Below, one piece after another: positions 20,418 to 32,015 of a DNA stretch of 64,000 nucleotides. Source of the DNA: Boswellia sacra (Eukaryota > Streptophyta > Magnoliopsida > Sapindales > Burseraceae); assembly GCA_013180625.2 (NCBI GenBank), contig SNVD02009916.1, positions 248,001-312,000 on the forward strand, read 5' to 3'. The notes beneath the pieces are model-generated. The model saw nothing but the letters and a program-made list of their open reading frames with translations. It was not told the DNA's origin and made no database searches. The number at the start of each line of letters is the position of its first letter. The first letter of the stretch is position 1. The translations under genes and the position numbers were made by a program.

Positions 20418-21843
20418 TGATAAGTGTCTATTTATATATCATTTTCATATCAATTCGTCCATGTTTCTTTGCTATATTCCTTGGTATTTTTATGTTTTTG
20501 TGTGGTTTTTGATGTTTGTAGGAGTTTTGGAGGAACTTACACAAAATTGGAGTAAAACCCTTCATTTTCACCTTGCTAGTCAACCAATTTCTTGGAGTTG
20601 ATTGTATCGATATACAATTAACCGGATAACATGCTATATACCATTGAAAAGCTCTCGAAGTCTATTTTCTGGAGAAATTTACGGTTCACGAATTTATGTA
20701 GTGTACCGAAAGTTGTGATAAAAATGGTATGAAAAGTGTATATTTGTAATTCCATATATCACTGTAGCATGTTATTAAATACGGGGCACTGTAGCAAGTT
20801 ACTGTAGCAGAGTATTTAAACACATTTTAGGGTTTTATTTTCATAACTTGAAGAGGGAAAACGTGGGAGGAGGCTGCATTTCTGGATTTCTCTCATCCCT
20901 TGGAGTTCTTGAAGGAGAAAGAAGATTTTGAAAGAGGAGGAACTACAATTCCAAGAAGATTCATCTACAAAGAAGATTTTCAAAGAATTTGCTAAGTTCT
21001 TTCTTTCCTTTTCAATTCTGGAATTTCTCTGTATTGTATTTGTTATTCTGATTGAATATGTGTAACTAAATCTGAATTGGTTGAGGGTGATTTCAAAGCC
21101 CTTGATATGGATTTTGTGAGTTGATTGTGTAAGAAATTGTTATCCAATTCTCTAATTGAAGTTGCTTGTATTTTCCCATATCTAATGCTTATGATTGCTT
21201 ACTGATTGTATTTGGAATGGCCAACTGAATATAATCTGTTGTTGTCTATTGCTAGATTAGAAATCTTGATCCGTAATTGTCATGAATTTCCAATCATTAG
21301 TAGCAAAATTGTGATCAGAGATTGCAATTGGAAAATACAACCTAGGTTAAATAATCCGAACTTGTGTGATTATTGCTTAGATCAACCTATCTTTCTCATC
21401 GTAATGCTTCTATTGAATTAAACTTAGAGAGCTTGTTCTAGGTTGTTTAATGGATAGAGATTAAATAAAGAGCTTGTTTATTTAACAACAAAGTAAGGAA
21501 AGATTGGGATAACAGAGCTTGTTGTTATCTACGGTTGATAACTTCTATGCTGTATTTGGATTACAATTCTATGTTAATTCACAAATTCATATCTTGTGGC
21601 AGAGAAAGTAACCTTAACCAAGTGTCTCTCATTGAATTTTCAATTCATTTAATATTGTGTTGTGTTATTCTTTATTTGCCTTCGTATTCAGTTTAATTAA
21701 TCATTCAACAAAACCCCCCATATTTAGTTTATTGTTGCTGAAAAATAACAAATTTAATTAGAATCAATCCTCGTGGGAACGATATCTCACTCATCACTTT
21801 ATTACTTGTGCGACTAGTATACTTGCTAGTTTCGAATGCATCA
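20418..21843 (+). repeat. Element D 3' LTR
   Basis: 1426 bp. By eye it differs from the 5' LTR at about seven substitutions and three single-base length differences (two in homopolymer runs), so the insertion is recent. Followed by CTTCT. Confidence 0.93.
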
Positions 21844-21848
21844 CTTCT

Positions 21849-22190
21849 CCAAATAAGATGCCCTCTTTATTGCTTTTGCATATCGTGCTGCTTAAGAGAA
21901 TTCTTATCAAGATGGAGTTGACTTTGCACATTGTGTTGCCTAAGAGAAATCTCATTGAGATTAAGCTACTTTTGCACATCATACTACCTAAAAGGCATCT
22001 CATCGAGATTTAGCTATTGATCTTGAACATCGTGCTGAACTAAGAAGCCTAATTGAGGCGACTTGCACATCGTGCTGCTTCTGTTGGGTCTCATCGATGT
22101 TGATTTGCACATTATGCTACTTTTATTGAGTCTAATCGAGATTGACTTACACATCGTGTTGCTTCTATTGTTATTCCTCTAGATGTTGAC
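21849..22190. repeat. Tandem repeat in element C interior (about 55-60 bp units)
   Basis: Five to six degenerate copies of TTGCACATCGTGCTGCTT..TCTCATCGAGATTGA. No gene. It continues the repetitive interior that element D interrupted. Confidence 0.6.
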
Positions 22191-22630
22191 CCACTTCTAT
22201 TATGGTTACCCCCAGTATTTCATACTACTTTGTGATTCTACAGAGCTTGGTCACTTTTGGACTATGCTTCATTCTAGATCATATGCTTCTTGGAAGAAAA
22301 GGATTTATGATTCATGTATGCATGATGTCTATTTTTTTAACTGTATGCTTCTTGCTTGGACTAGACGGGTCACCTGCAAATCTAGTGTCTAGAGTAAGAG
22401 GTTAAGCATCTTCAGGCTCAAGTTGTTGCTTCTTCAATTAATGTTGGTGATGATGAGTAAGGATTGTCGCCATCGACTTTCTCATTTTCCTTTCTACCTC
22501 TCTTCATACATTCCAATGTCCCTTCTCGCATTTTTTAATATGTCTGAGGCCTTCTCAAGACCTCTAGCCTCTTACCAGAAATGACTCGAATCCAGCGGTC
22601 TCTATCACCTGAAGTTCCTTCGACATATAA

Positions 22631-23080
22631 AGCTTAACGTCCCTTTTTCTAAAGGAATACACGATCTTCTGGGATACTCATGATCATGTCTTCTGCTTCA
22701 ATAGGCAAGAGCTTTGCCCCTTGAATGAGGAATTCTCTACCATACTCGGTTGTTACTCATTCGGTTTTGAAAGCATCATTCTACCGATTGTCAAGACACC
22801 ATCGATGTTAGATCTTGCCCATTTCTTTGACTTCCTGATTTCTACCATGGGCATTCATACGAGAAGCGGCAGAGTGACATTATTTTCCATCATGCCTTTG
22901 CTTGAGATGATGGATAAGAGCATATCCAGTTGGCTTTGCCTTTATCAACACTTCCTTTTTACATGGTCTCTATTGGTCTCTCCGGATGGTCTTGGTGACC
23001 TGTATCTTATGATCATCATTTCTCATATGGGCCTAGGTTTCACAGTAGTTCCCTTGATTCTAGCTGAGACATCGAACTAG
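22631..23080 (+). pseudogene. Antisense ORF of element C, DUF7745/plant-mobile-domain-like
   Basis: Open for 150 codons on the strand opposite to element C's gag. It begins inside a domain: IFWDTHDHVFCFNRQELCPL then NEEFSTILG, a pattern I associate with the DUF7745/plant mobile domain proteins (WDP..H.F.F...E.CPT.EEF..ILG). Tat-lineage elements are known to carry antisense ORFs of this sort between pol and the 3' LTR, and the position here fits. No start codon is evident and upstream sequence is broken by a stop at 22628, so it is a partial copy. Function unknown; related host proteins act in silencing and meristem regulation. Confidence 0.5.
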
Positions 23081-23119
23081 ATCGAGTCAAGATTAATCCT
23101 TGTTAGAGGTTCGGTGGCA

Positions 23120-23465
23120 GTCTTTTGCTTCTTTAGGTTTTTCTTCTAACCCTAAATTTTGCCTAAGCTACCCTTTCAGGTTTTTGACTTAACGGGTTTA
23201 ATCATTTTTCATTTCATTCATTTTTTTTATACTCTAATTTTTGTCTAAGCTACCCTTTTTGAGTTTTTGACTTAGCGAGCTAACCCTAACTTTTTCCTGA
23301 GCTGCCCTTTCTAGGTTTTCAAGTCAACGGGCTTTTTCTTCTTTTCTTTCATGTCGTAACTTTTGTCTAAGCTGCCCTTTCGTGTTTTCAGCTTAGCGGG
23401 CTTGCCTTAATTTTTGCCTAAGCCACCTTTTCAAGGTTTTCGACTTAGTAGGCTTTTATTTATTC
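23120..23465. repeat. Tandem repeat of about 60 bp in element C
   Basis: Five degenerate copies of TTTTGCCTAAGCTACCCTTT..GGTTTTTGACTTAGCGGGCTT. Non-coding. Confidence 0.65.
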
Positions 23466-23859
23466 TTATTTTTTTTTCGCATTTGGCTACAAGAGAGGTT
23501 GTCCATTCTAGCATCATTTTCTTGCACTTCCTCAAAGATGATTGAAATAATTTTATCTTCCTTGATTTTCAAGATGGTTAGGGTAATTGTTTGCTTCCTT
23601 GCTTCTTTTCACTCTTTAAGACGAGTGGGTAATTCGTTTACCCCTTGTATGAAGAGTCTGGTATTATCTTGAGAAATTCTTTCATCTAACCTTAAAGGCA
23701 TTATTCCTTCTTATTTTTAAACATCCATACTAGACAAAGTGGCTAACTTCTTCCATATATCTTGCTTCTTCACTATTGGTGGTAAAGTTGCTTTCTTTGA
23801 TGCCGTTGACGGGAACTATTGGTGGTTTTTCTTCTTTTTGACATGTTTTCAACATACTC
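23466..23859. other. Element C interior, unrecognised
   Basis: No convincing domain on either strand. Minus-strand translation gives scattered short frames only. Confidence 0.3.
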
Positions 23860-25080
23860 AATATCCTCTAATAACAAGTTGAAATGCTGAATGTGAGTTT
23901 TATATTAATTTGATTAACATTCAAATTCTTCAAAGATTCCTCAAGTTTGATAGCTCAAAGGTAATATACATTGACATTGTGATTCTTTATAATTTCGACT
24001 CTAATGTCAGAATTACTTCATTCGAGATTCTTCGTGTATGTGTGTGTATAGCCAATCATACTTCACTTGCTAAGACTCAGATAACTTTATGCAAATAGAA
24101 ACTAGTGATCAATCCCTAAAGATAGAAGGACCATCATAAGCCCGCTTTTCACACCACTCTCCACTAATGTAGGCTCATCACAATATCAAGGATCATTAGG
24201 ACTTTATCAAGCTTATAATGATAGGTTAAGGTCGAGGTATGATAAAGGAGACTATAAGGTTATCTCACCTATAATCATACAACCATTCTATGTTTTAATT
24301 GAGACATCAATTTCTTCCATTTGTAACCCCAAACTTTGAGTTTTCACCCACTATTTTTGTTTGATTTCGAGTGGTTACACCCCTAAACTTTACGAGTAGC
24401 GGGATTAGCACCCTTCTTTTCTTTTTTTTTCTTCTTCTTCTTTTTTTTCTTTTTTCTCTCTTTTTTTGGTTCCTTTTTTTTTTGGAGCTCAAAATTGGAC
24501 AAAAACTTGTCAACATCCTTTCATTCCCCCATAACATGGCTCTCAATGCTCTTTTCTAGAATGTTCACATGTTATGAGTGAAGGGTACTATGTAGGAAAA
24601 ATTTTTCAGGGCTAGGATAAATTTTGTGGTTTGATAAAGAAAATGCTTGATTAGGCTCAATAGGGTATACTAGTGGCGATAAAGTAAGTATAGGTGGACT
24701 TGAAAGGTTCAATCGATCCAAAGAAGGCCTAAATCACTTCCTTTATGTTGTGAAGCCTAGGATTTCGCCTCGAGTGGTGATCAAATATGTTCTAGAGTCT
24801 TGTAAGATCTTAAAAACCAAGCTTTATTCACATAAAGTTTCTCTAAGTGATATAAAGTCCATATTCATGCCTATTCTGCTCAAATGATTGAACAATCAAG
24901 AATGAAACTCATCTAGTAAAAAGAGTCAGGCATGTAAACAACACAATCTCATATATGACTAAAAATCTATTTCCAATGAGTATCATGATTTTATCAATGA
25001 TCATTAAAAGAATACACAACTCTCGTATTATACTTAAGACAAAGCATTTCAAAACAACATTATTCTCTCTCTAAATTAGG
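23860..25080 (-). repeat. Fragment of an Athila-D-like 3' untranslated region
   Basis: Read on the minus strand it follows D's 3' region in order: CACTCGAGGCGAAATCCTAG (near 24775; D 19295), TACATTAGTGGAGAGTGG (near 24170; D 20053) and TACACACACA..GAAG (near 24040; D 20185). It ends before any LTR. A truncated relic of a D-related element, or a recombinant block. Confidence 0.6.
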
Positions 25081-25119
25081 AATTCTCCCGTTGTCAATCA
25101 AATCTTTTATCAAGCATGC

Positions 25120-26090
25120 ACTTATGCATCATCATTGTTTGACTCATTGGATTGGTCATACTGTTCTTGATTTTTGTTGCTACTTCTCCTTTTTGTTGCT
25201 ACTTCTCCTCTACCTGGCCTCCAAATCTTCTATTTGAATGCCCAAATCACTCAAATCTTCAAATGTCTTAATTGGAAACCTATAAGCCAAGCACTAATGA
25301 AGGCATGAGCTTCATTGATCACCATACAGACTTGATCCTTCTCTATAGGCCTCGTGGTCATCTTGGCAGCTTTGGCCCTCTAACAGACTAGATATTCTGA
25401 GAAAGTCTCGCTAGGCTTTTGACGTGTCGTCTCCAAATCTCTTAAAGTTGCCCCTAATTGGGTGTTATGGCGATACTATTCTACGAACTATTTGGATAAC
25501 TCTTCCCAGTCTTCTCTGACTCTCTTAGGAAGGTCATGGTACCTTACTATCGCATCATCTTGTGGGATAGCATGAAGTACTTCAATATGTGCTCTTTTGA
25601 CAAAGGAGTGGTGGCTATGACGACTACATACTGTCTTAGATGTGTCTTCAGATTGCCCTCGCTATTAAACTTGGGCAAGTTTGGCATGCGAAATTTGGGA
25701 GGCAAATCGTTGTCCCCAGTGAGCAAAATTTCATCTAGGTCTTTGACCTCTTTTAACCCCTTCTTCTTCAAGAGGGATTAGACCTTCTTCATCTCCTTAG
25801 TCAACTGCTTGACTAATTCGGGTTCTTCTTGATTGAGCTTTTTCCCCTACCTCTATTTTGGCTTGTCTCATCATTTTCATCACTACTACCCTCAAGTGGA
25901 GATTGGTTCATATGGTTAGGCCCATTCCGTAGAGTTTTAACAAGTTTGGCCACTTCTTGTTGGAGTGCGATCATGTCAGCTCTCAATTGGGCTACCTCAG
26001 CATTGTTATTGTTGAGTGCAGCCATTTCGTCAACTGGTTCTTCTTACCTTGTCAAACAACCCCCTCGTCTAACATAAGCTATGATGGTTG
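25120..26090 (-). pseudogene. Element C gag (Tat/Ogre type), broken
   Basis: Read on the minus strand: MAALNNNNAEVAQLRADMIA (from 26025), a Ser/Asp-rich linker, PPKFRMPNLPKFNSEGNLKTHLRQY (25700-25630), then WEELSK..YRHNTQLGATLRDL and RPIEKDQVCMVI..EAHAF (25500-25310) with stops between. This is the gag core of Tat/Ogre elements (FKMP.L.KFDG..DP..HLR.F). The carboxy end and everything after it (pol) is missing. Confidence 0.7.
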
Positions 26091-26838
26091 CAAAACAAAG
26101 GTGTTAATGCCATGCATGCATGCATGTATGCATGATATGATGCATGCTCATACAAGGACATAGACATTCTTGCAGCCTTCCAACCTTATTTCTCCCACAC
26201 ATGTGAAGTCGAGTCCTTTTTTCTATGATTTTTGGCTTCATTCCCAAGTTATCATCATAGGATGTGGGAATGCGAGATTCTCTCTCCTAATTCTAATATT
26301 CATGTTAATGTTGGATTCATCGTGATTATCATAACAAGAATTTCAAAATGTCATGATAACCTTAACATATGGAACACGTTCCTATTTTATTCTTATGGGT
26401 GACTTGACATGTGGCATTCATTTATGGTTCCTTGAGATTTTGAGTTGATGTTATTCTAATCATGGGGAATTTACATCCATGGACATGCGATTCAACATTG
26501 GTTTTACATATTCATCCTATTGGAAATTTCTAGAGTTATCTACATGGGCTTGAGTGTCAAGAGTCTAATGGTCTAGGCTTCTTCGAGCAAGAGATGCCCC
26601 CTTGGGCCGGTCTCTTTTTATACCAATTCAATGGTATGTACTCAAAGATGGTGACATCAACATGAGTCGTCTAAGGGTCGATGGAGCTAAAGACTTCTGA
26701 TGCCAATGCTACACAGCTAGTTTAGGTAGTTTGTGCTCATTGTGTGCAAAATTGTAGTGATGCAAGGACTCATTATATCAACACAAGGTATTAGGATTTG
26801 GTATTCCTATCAAAATCAACTTCTCTTATCCCCAATGG
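26091..26838 (-). other. Element C 5' leader
   Basis: Untranslated region between the primer site and gag. It contains ATGCATGCATGCATGTATGC-like alternating sequence at 26113-26145. No gene. Confidence 0.45.
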
Positions 26839-26848
26839 ACTCGCCACT
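26839..26848 (-). other. Element C primer-binding site
   Basis: Minus-strand TGGCGAGTCC directly downstream of the 5' LTR (LTR start in plus coordinates 26849), followed by ATTGGGGA. It resembles the TGGCGACTCC site described for Tat/Ogre elements. Confidence 0.65.
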
Positions 26849-28642
26849 GTGAATGGGGCTTTCATTATATCAGAGTGTTTGCGACCACGACACTATATCA
26901 AAGCCTCTTTCGAGACTTAAGAAAACACAAATGAGCCATGGGCACGTCTGGAGAAAAGAGTCACCACCCAATTACTCAATTGCGAATGAATAAGGGCAAT
27001 CTGATCCCTTGCTTCGGGACCTAAACTACCATCATCCCCTTAGAGATGGGTTCGGGAAGTTCGGTACGAGTCTTTCGACTTGCTCGGATGTAAATCCAAC
27101 CTCCACTTGGGAAATACCAAATAAAAATAGCTTGTGTTGTTACTTAGTTCGCTTATATTGTTCATTCTATGTACACATTTCTATTTTTATCTTCATTAGT
27201 CATATGGGGTGATTATTCAATCCAATAGCAATTATAAACATCCATAGAAAGATAGAAGAGAATAGATTACATTTTCATCATACATGGGGGAAGGGGAGAG
27301 GATTACAACAGTTATTTTTAAATAATAGAAATATTTTATACATTCATATACATTTGAAACTCAATAGATGATGAATTTCTCACCACCATAAGTGAGTATA
27401 TTCAACGTGTACTAAGCTTCTATTCATGTATTAAATTATTCATTCCTAGTGATGGTCCCTCACCATCAATGTGAGTCCAGCACCACTTCATGGCATCACA
27501 CAATTACACTTCTATAATATAAACATTCATACATTATAAATCATATAAAGCCATAATCTAATATCATGGCATTCTAGCCTAGATTTGATAAATTCTATCA
27601 TGGCAATTCTACCTATTGCTATTCTAGCATTATTCACATCAATTCATGGCATTTCTAGCCTAATCATAGTTATCTTGGCATATTCTAGCCTAACTCTAGC
27701 AATTGAAATCAATCATAGCATCTAAGGGCAAAACAATAATTTTCACCTATTCTATGCTAGTTCCTAGCATACATCAAAGCAAATATAAGTCTTCCTTAGC
27801 ATGATCCTAATCATGTGCTCCTAAGCATGATTCTCAGCATTTGCAAAGAAATTAAATTCCTAAGCATGATTCTAATAAAGAAGGGATTGCAGACTTACCT
27901 CGACACGCCTATCCATCTTGCAAAACAAACAAGAGTTGGAACAATTCATAATAATCCTAGCATACTTCTAAGCATCAAAATAAATCCTAACATGCTTATT
28001 ATAAGCATAAAGTAACTTAAGCATGCTTAATTCTAAGCAAGAAAAATAAAGAAGAAAATATAAGAGAGAAGAGAAAACTGCTCTCAGGACGTACCCTTTC
28101 CCAACTTAGAGCAATATAAAACATCTGAAAAATATTATATTCGAAAGGACTCCTCGGAATTCTCACAATTGTGTCCTAGAGGGAGAGGGAGAGAAGATTT
28201 TCGAATGCCTTGGGAAATGTGCCCAAGATGTGCTTATATAGGCTTTCTCTGGAGTGAAAAAGTGATAAAAAACCAATGTGGGATTCGGAAAAATAGTAAC
28301 ACGTTACAGTTTGGCCCTTCCTATTTTATAATTTTGCAATGCAATACCTTCTGACCTTTATGTATTCAATTGCTTATAACTTTTTGAGTTCAACTCTGAT
28401 TTGTGATTCATGAATTTCTATGAAAACTAGATATCCGTATCTTCGAAATGGTATATGATTCTCCATCATATTCTTGCTGGATTATTTTCTATGATTTTTT
28501 GAAGTCATACGCCAGATTTCGAGGCCCTTCACCAACTTCTTCTTACCCTTCTCTTCTTGACTCTCACGGGCGTTTTGGTCATTTTCTTTGCTCGACATTC
28601 ATCCTCATTCTATCATTGAGCCTTAAAAATTCAATGTCTATA
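26849..28642 (-). repeat. Element C 5' LTR
   Basis: 1794 bp, TGTGAATGGGG to TGTCTATA. It aligns through its length with 5864-7719 and 41661-43665. TATA-like CTATATAAG on the minus strand at 28233-28241 is kept. Confidence 0.8.
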
Positions 28643-29439
28643 CTATCAAGGCTAATAGCTATTGAATGTGAGGCTGGGATCCAATTATATCTAGTAATCT
28701 TGTTCAAAATTCTATACCTGGGCAACAATTGAGATTGTGTAATCTATTCTTCTCCCTCAATGGTATAGCCGGCAGGCTCTTACTAGAAACCATTCTTTAT
28801 GATTTTTAAAGCATAGATATCATGATTAACACCGCTAGGCATCTCTAGAAAATAATTGATAACATTTGGAGAAAAATGAATTTTTTTTCCTCTACAAGAA
28901 ACTAGATGATATCTAACGTGTGAAGCATCATTAATTTCATCCACCATATTAGCATAAAATTCTCTAATTAAAGAAGCATCAGGGAGTTGAAATTGAGTTA
29001 GCGATTTACTCCATTGCCTGTCTTGAAGCAGAGCATCAAGAGAGTATGAGGCAAATGCTTCTACCTTCACAAATTGTTCCTTCTAGATCTCTCTTCCTAC
29101 AACGTAGTCATAATATCTTTCTTTGATTTCTTCAGAAGAAAACTTCACCTTAATGGGATTAAATTCCTCAACAACATCAAATTCGTTCACATGCATGTCA
29201 AAATCTTCACTTCTGGCATGATCTGATGACTTTGTTTCTTCATCATTCTATGTCTCTGATGTGTCTTGATCAGCAGTTGAGCCTTCTTCTTGCTGCTTTG
29301 TAGGATCGACTTCTGTTTGAGATTCATGGTGAGTCGACAATGACTACTTTAGTGGAGGTTCCTATGACGGCGACTGTGAAGGAGAATCATGCAGGGCAAG
29401 TTCCATTGGTCTTAACTGAGATCGAAGTTTTGGTGCCAT
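28643..29439 (-). pseudogene. 5' part of Sirevirus A accessory ORF
   Basis: From ATG at 29439 (MAPKLRSQLRP) one frame runs to 28783 and beyond with only a few stops. It holds an acidic Ser/Thr/Glu-rich N-terminus, then ERYYDYVVGREI, SKSLTQFQLPDASLIREFYANM and GKKIHFSPNVINYFLEMP, and a segment like ILNKITRYNWIPASHSIAI just before the element C insertion. This resembles the 'putative plant transposon protein' domain found after pol in Sirevirus-type elements. The remainder lies at 4402-5863. Confidence 0.6.
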
Positions 29440-30285
29440 TCGAGTGGACTGCAACTACAATATAAATGAACCCTAGTAGAAAAGGTTTAGTTCAATTCAA
29501 ATAAGGAAAGAAATGGGATAAGCTTGAAAATACAAGATTATGCTCTTTCAAGAATCTTAACCGAATTTGGATAACACAATTACAAAATTCCCTCTCAAAA
29601 TATGATTTTGATTTTCAAAATATTTCTCAAGAAACTAAATCACAAAAACTTAGGCATTTAATAAATTAAATGAAATGATTGATTGTTGTTAAGTCCTTCC
29701 ACTTTTAACAATATTTCAATTTCAAACCTGTTTGTTGATATGTTAACCTTGTACACATGTAACTCATTCAACTGAGCACAAAGCTAAGTTAGACAAAAAA
29801 AAAATCATGCATAATATAACTACACTTGTTATCTCAGATGTGACTAAAATATCCTGACATCGTGTAATTTATTTTAACAGAGCATTTTTAGAGCTGCACA
29901 AATATTCAATAAATTAAATTAAGACTTTTGCATTATCACACAAATCAGATTTTAATTAAGTGGTTAATCACAGCATATCTCCGAAATACACAAAAATTAA
30001 TCTTAATTAAAATTAAACATAAATACAGTGGCTTTCACACATGCATGGTGGTAGCCTTTTTTATGTTGAATGGGCAATCTAAGCATATTTCTCAGATACA
30101 CATGAATTACTTTCAACAAATGGCTTTCACTTAAAACATACAAGTAGCCCTTTCTGTATTTACAATAAAATTTTATCAAATAAAGATAGCAATGAATAGC
30201 ACTGAATTTAAATGCAAACAACTAAAAAATGCAAAGTTAAAAGAAAATTCATCATGTTTCGGATGTCTTATATATGACTAAGGCA
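29440..30285 (-). other. Sirevirus A spacer between pol and accessory ORF
   Basis: AT-rich with no domain. A partly duplicated segment near 30025-30080 and 30110-30150 (TGGCTTTCACACATGCATGGTGGTAG-like halves) also appears in Sirevirus B near 49870-50000. Confidence 0.4.
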
Positions 30286-31217
30286 GTGTTCATTCATGTA
30301 ACTGACACACACCAATAGCCTTTCTTAGCTCTTCAAATCTTGATAAGTTTAGTGCCTTGGTAAACAAATCAGCTAGTTGGTTTTCAGTTGAAACATGCTC
30401 AATGTGGATTATTCTAGATTCAACTAACTCTCTAATAAAATGATACCTAATGTCTATGTGTTTAGTTCTTGAGTGTCAGACAAGATTTTTGGATATGTTA
30501 ATTGCACTTGTGTTATCACAAAAGATTGTCATGGATTCTTGAGAGATACCATAGTCTTCCAACATTTGTTTTATCCACAAAAATTGATAACTATGTACTT
30601 AGCCTCAACAGTAGAAAGTGAAATTGAGTTTTGTTTCTTGCTGTGCCAAGCCACCAGGTTGTTTCCAAGGTAAAAGCATCCTCTTGTGGTACTCTTTCTA
30701 TCATCCACATTGCCAGCTAATCAACGTCACTATAACCTGCAATAGATGAATTTGTGTCTTTAGAAAACCAAATTCCATATTTTGTGGTCCCTTGAACATA
30801 CCTCATTATCCTTTGACTACTGCCATATGTAGTTCTTTTGGACATGACTAGAATCATGCACATAAACCTATACCGAAACTGATGTCAGGTCTACTTGTTG
30901 TAAGATACAAAAGGCTTTTAATCATGCTTCTGTATAAACTCTAATCAACATCATTTACAGCTTTATCCTTTGATAGTTTGAGATTGGTAGCAATAGCTGT
31001 TCTCAGCTTTGCACTTGTCCATTTCAAATCTTTTTACTAAATTCTTTGCATACTTAGTTTGAGAGCTGAAAATGCCATTGTCAAGTTGTTTGAATTGAAG
31101 TACAAGGAAAAAGGTTAGTTCACCTACCACACTTATCTAAAATTCCCCCTACATAAGCTTAACAAACTCATTAGTTTTATCAAGTGTAGAACCAAATACT
31201 ATATCATTAAAATAGAT
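30286..31217 (-). pseudogene. Sirevirus A RNase H/RT C-terminal part, decayed
   Basis: Minus-strand remnants parallel to the intact stretch in Sirevirus B: the end near 30290-30350, the ADLFTKAL-equivalent, and SRTKHIDIRYHFIRE near 30430-30475. Stops and indels throughout. The catalytic box at about 31190-31215 reads IYFNDIVFGST rather than the family's YVDD, preceded by a stop. Confidence 0.6.
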
Positions 31218-31981
31218 TTAAGCCACAGTAATATACTTAGATGCATTCTTTATCAACAAGGTTTTATCATTGATGCCTCTAATATATCCCTTGCCAAGGA
31301 AAAAGGTTGTAAGCCTTTTATACCAAGCTCTTGGAGCTTGTTTTAGACCATACAGAGCCTTTTTCAGTTTGTAAACATAAGTGGGATGCTTAGGATCAAC
31401 AAAGCCCTTTGGTTGCTCAACAAAAGCTTCCATATTTAAAATGCCATTTAAAAAAGCTATGTTAACATCCATTTGAAAGAGTTTGAAGTTTAACAGACAT
31501 GCAATGGCAAGCAGCAGCCTAATAGATTCTAACCTAGCCACATATTCAAAGGTTTCATCAAAATCTATTCCCTCAATTAATGTGTACCCTTGAGCAACTA
31601 ATCTAACCTTATTCCCAATCACTTACACATTTTCTTCACTTTTATTCTTAAAAAAATCCATTTAATTCTAATAACATTAGTGTTTTTAGGTCTGGGAACT
31701 AAAGTCCACACTTGATTTCTTTCAAATTGATTCAGCTCATCTTGCATGGATTGAATCCATGCTTCTTCCTTAAGAGCATCATTCACAGATTTAGGTTCTA
31801 CAAGTGATACATAGGAAGAAAAAATAACCTGATTCCTTACCTTACTTTTGTTTTTAACTTCACCTTCTGGACTTCTAATGACAAAAGTAGTAGGATGTGC
31901 TTTTTGAATCCAGGTTGAGGAATCCCTAATCTTGTCATCAATTCTAATTTCATCTCTACTCAAATTAATGTTGTTAGACAT
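31218..31981 (-). pseudogene. Sirevirus A reverse transcriptase, N-terminal part
   Basis: Two abutting frames. 31619-31981 carries the start of RT (DALKEEAWIQSMQDELNQFERNQVWTLVPRP). 31218-31622 carries RLVAQGYTLIEGIDFDETF, FQMDVNIAFLNG and VYKLKKALYGLKQAPRAWY. These are diagnostic Ty1/copia RT motifs. The polymerase box beyond them is mutated, so it cannot encode an active enzyme. Confidence 0.85.
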
Positions 31982-32015
31982 TACACTCTCATCTGTTAAC
32001 TACTGCAGTTTCCTT

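Larger units (their letters stand above)
9288..21843 (+). mobile_element. Athila-type gypsy element D carrying accessory genes
   Basis: 12,556 bp with LTRs 9288-10716 and 20418-21843, perfect target duplication CTTCT (9283-9287 and 21844-21848), tRNA-Asp-type primer site and polypurine tract. The LTRs differ by about 7 substitutions and 3 single-base length changes by eye, making it the youngest insertion here. Order: gag, protease, RT/RNase H, integrase (all one polyprotein, now frameshifted), then a 4.2-kb 3' region holding a carlavirus-CRP-like ORF and a LOG-like ORF in place of the env-like gene known from Athila. Inserted into the interior of element C. Confidence 0.93.
5864..28642 (-). 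mobile_element. Tat/Ogre-like gypsy element C, pol-less, hosting element D
   Basis: LTRs at 5864-7719 and 26849-28642 differ by roughly 15-17% in the part compared. The minus-strand primer site abuts the 5' LTR (TGGCGAGTCC, reverse complement of 26839-26848) and resembles the site used by Tat/Ogre elements. A polypurine tract abuts the 3' LTR (7720-7730). Flanks TTATC (5859-5863) and CTATC (28643-28647) fit a 5-bp duplication with one mutation. Without element D (9288-21843) the interior is only about 6.6 kb: gag near the 5' LTR, tandem-repeat regions and an antisense ORF, but no recognisable protease, RT or integrase. It must have relied on other elements to move. Confidence 0.75.

Noticed and set aside
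22183..22405. Two overlapping 67-69 codon frames before the antisense ORF
   Set aside because: No domain, different frames, and they start within the tandem-repeat block; could at most be decayed upstream part of the same antisense gene.
24307..24559. Lys/Arg-rich and Phe/Leu-rich overlapping frames
   Set aside because: Both are translations of one low-complexity TTC/TTTT tract in the 3' UTR fragment.
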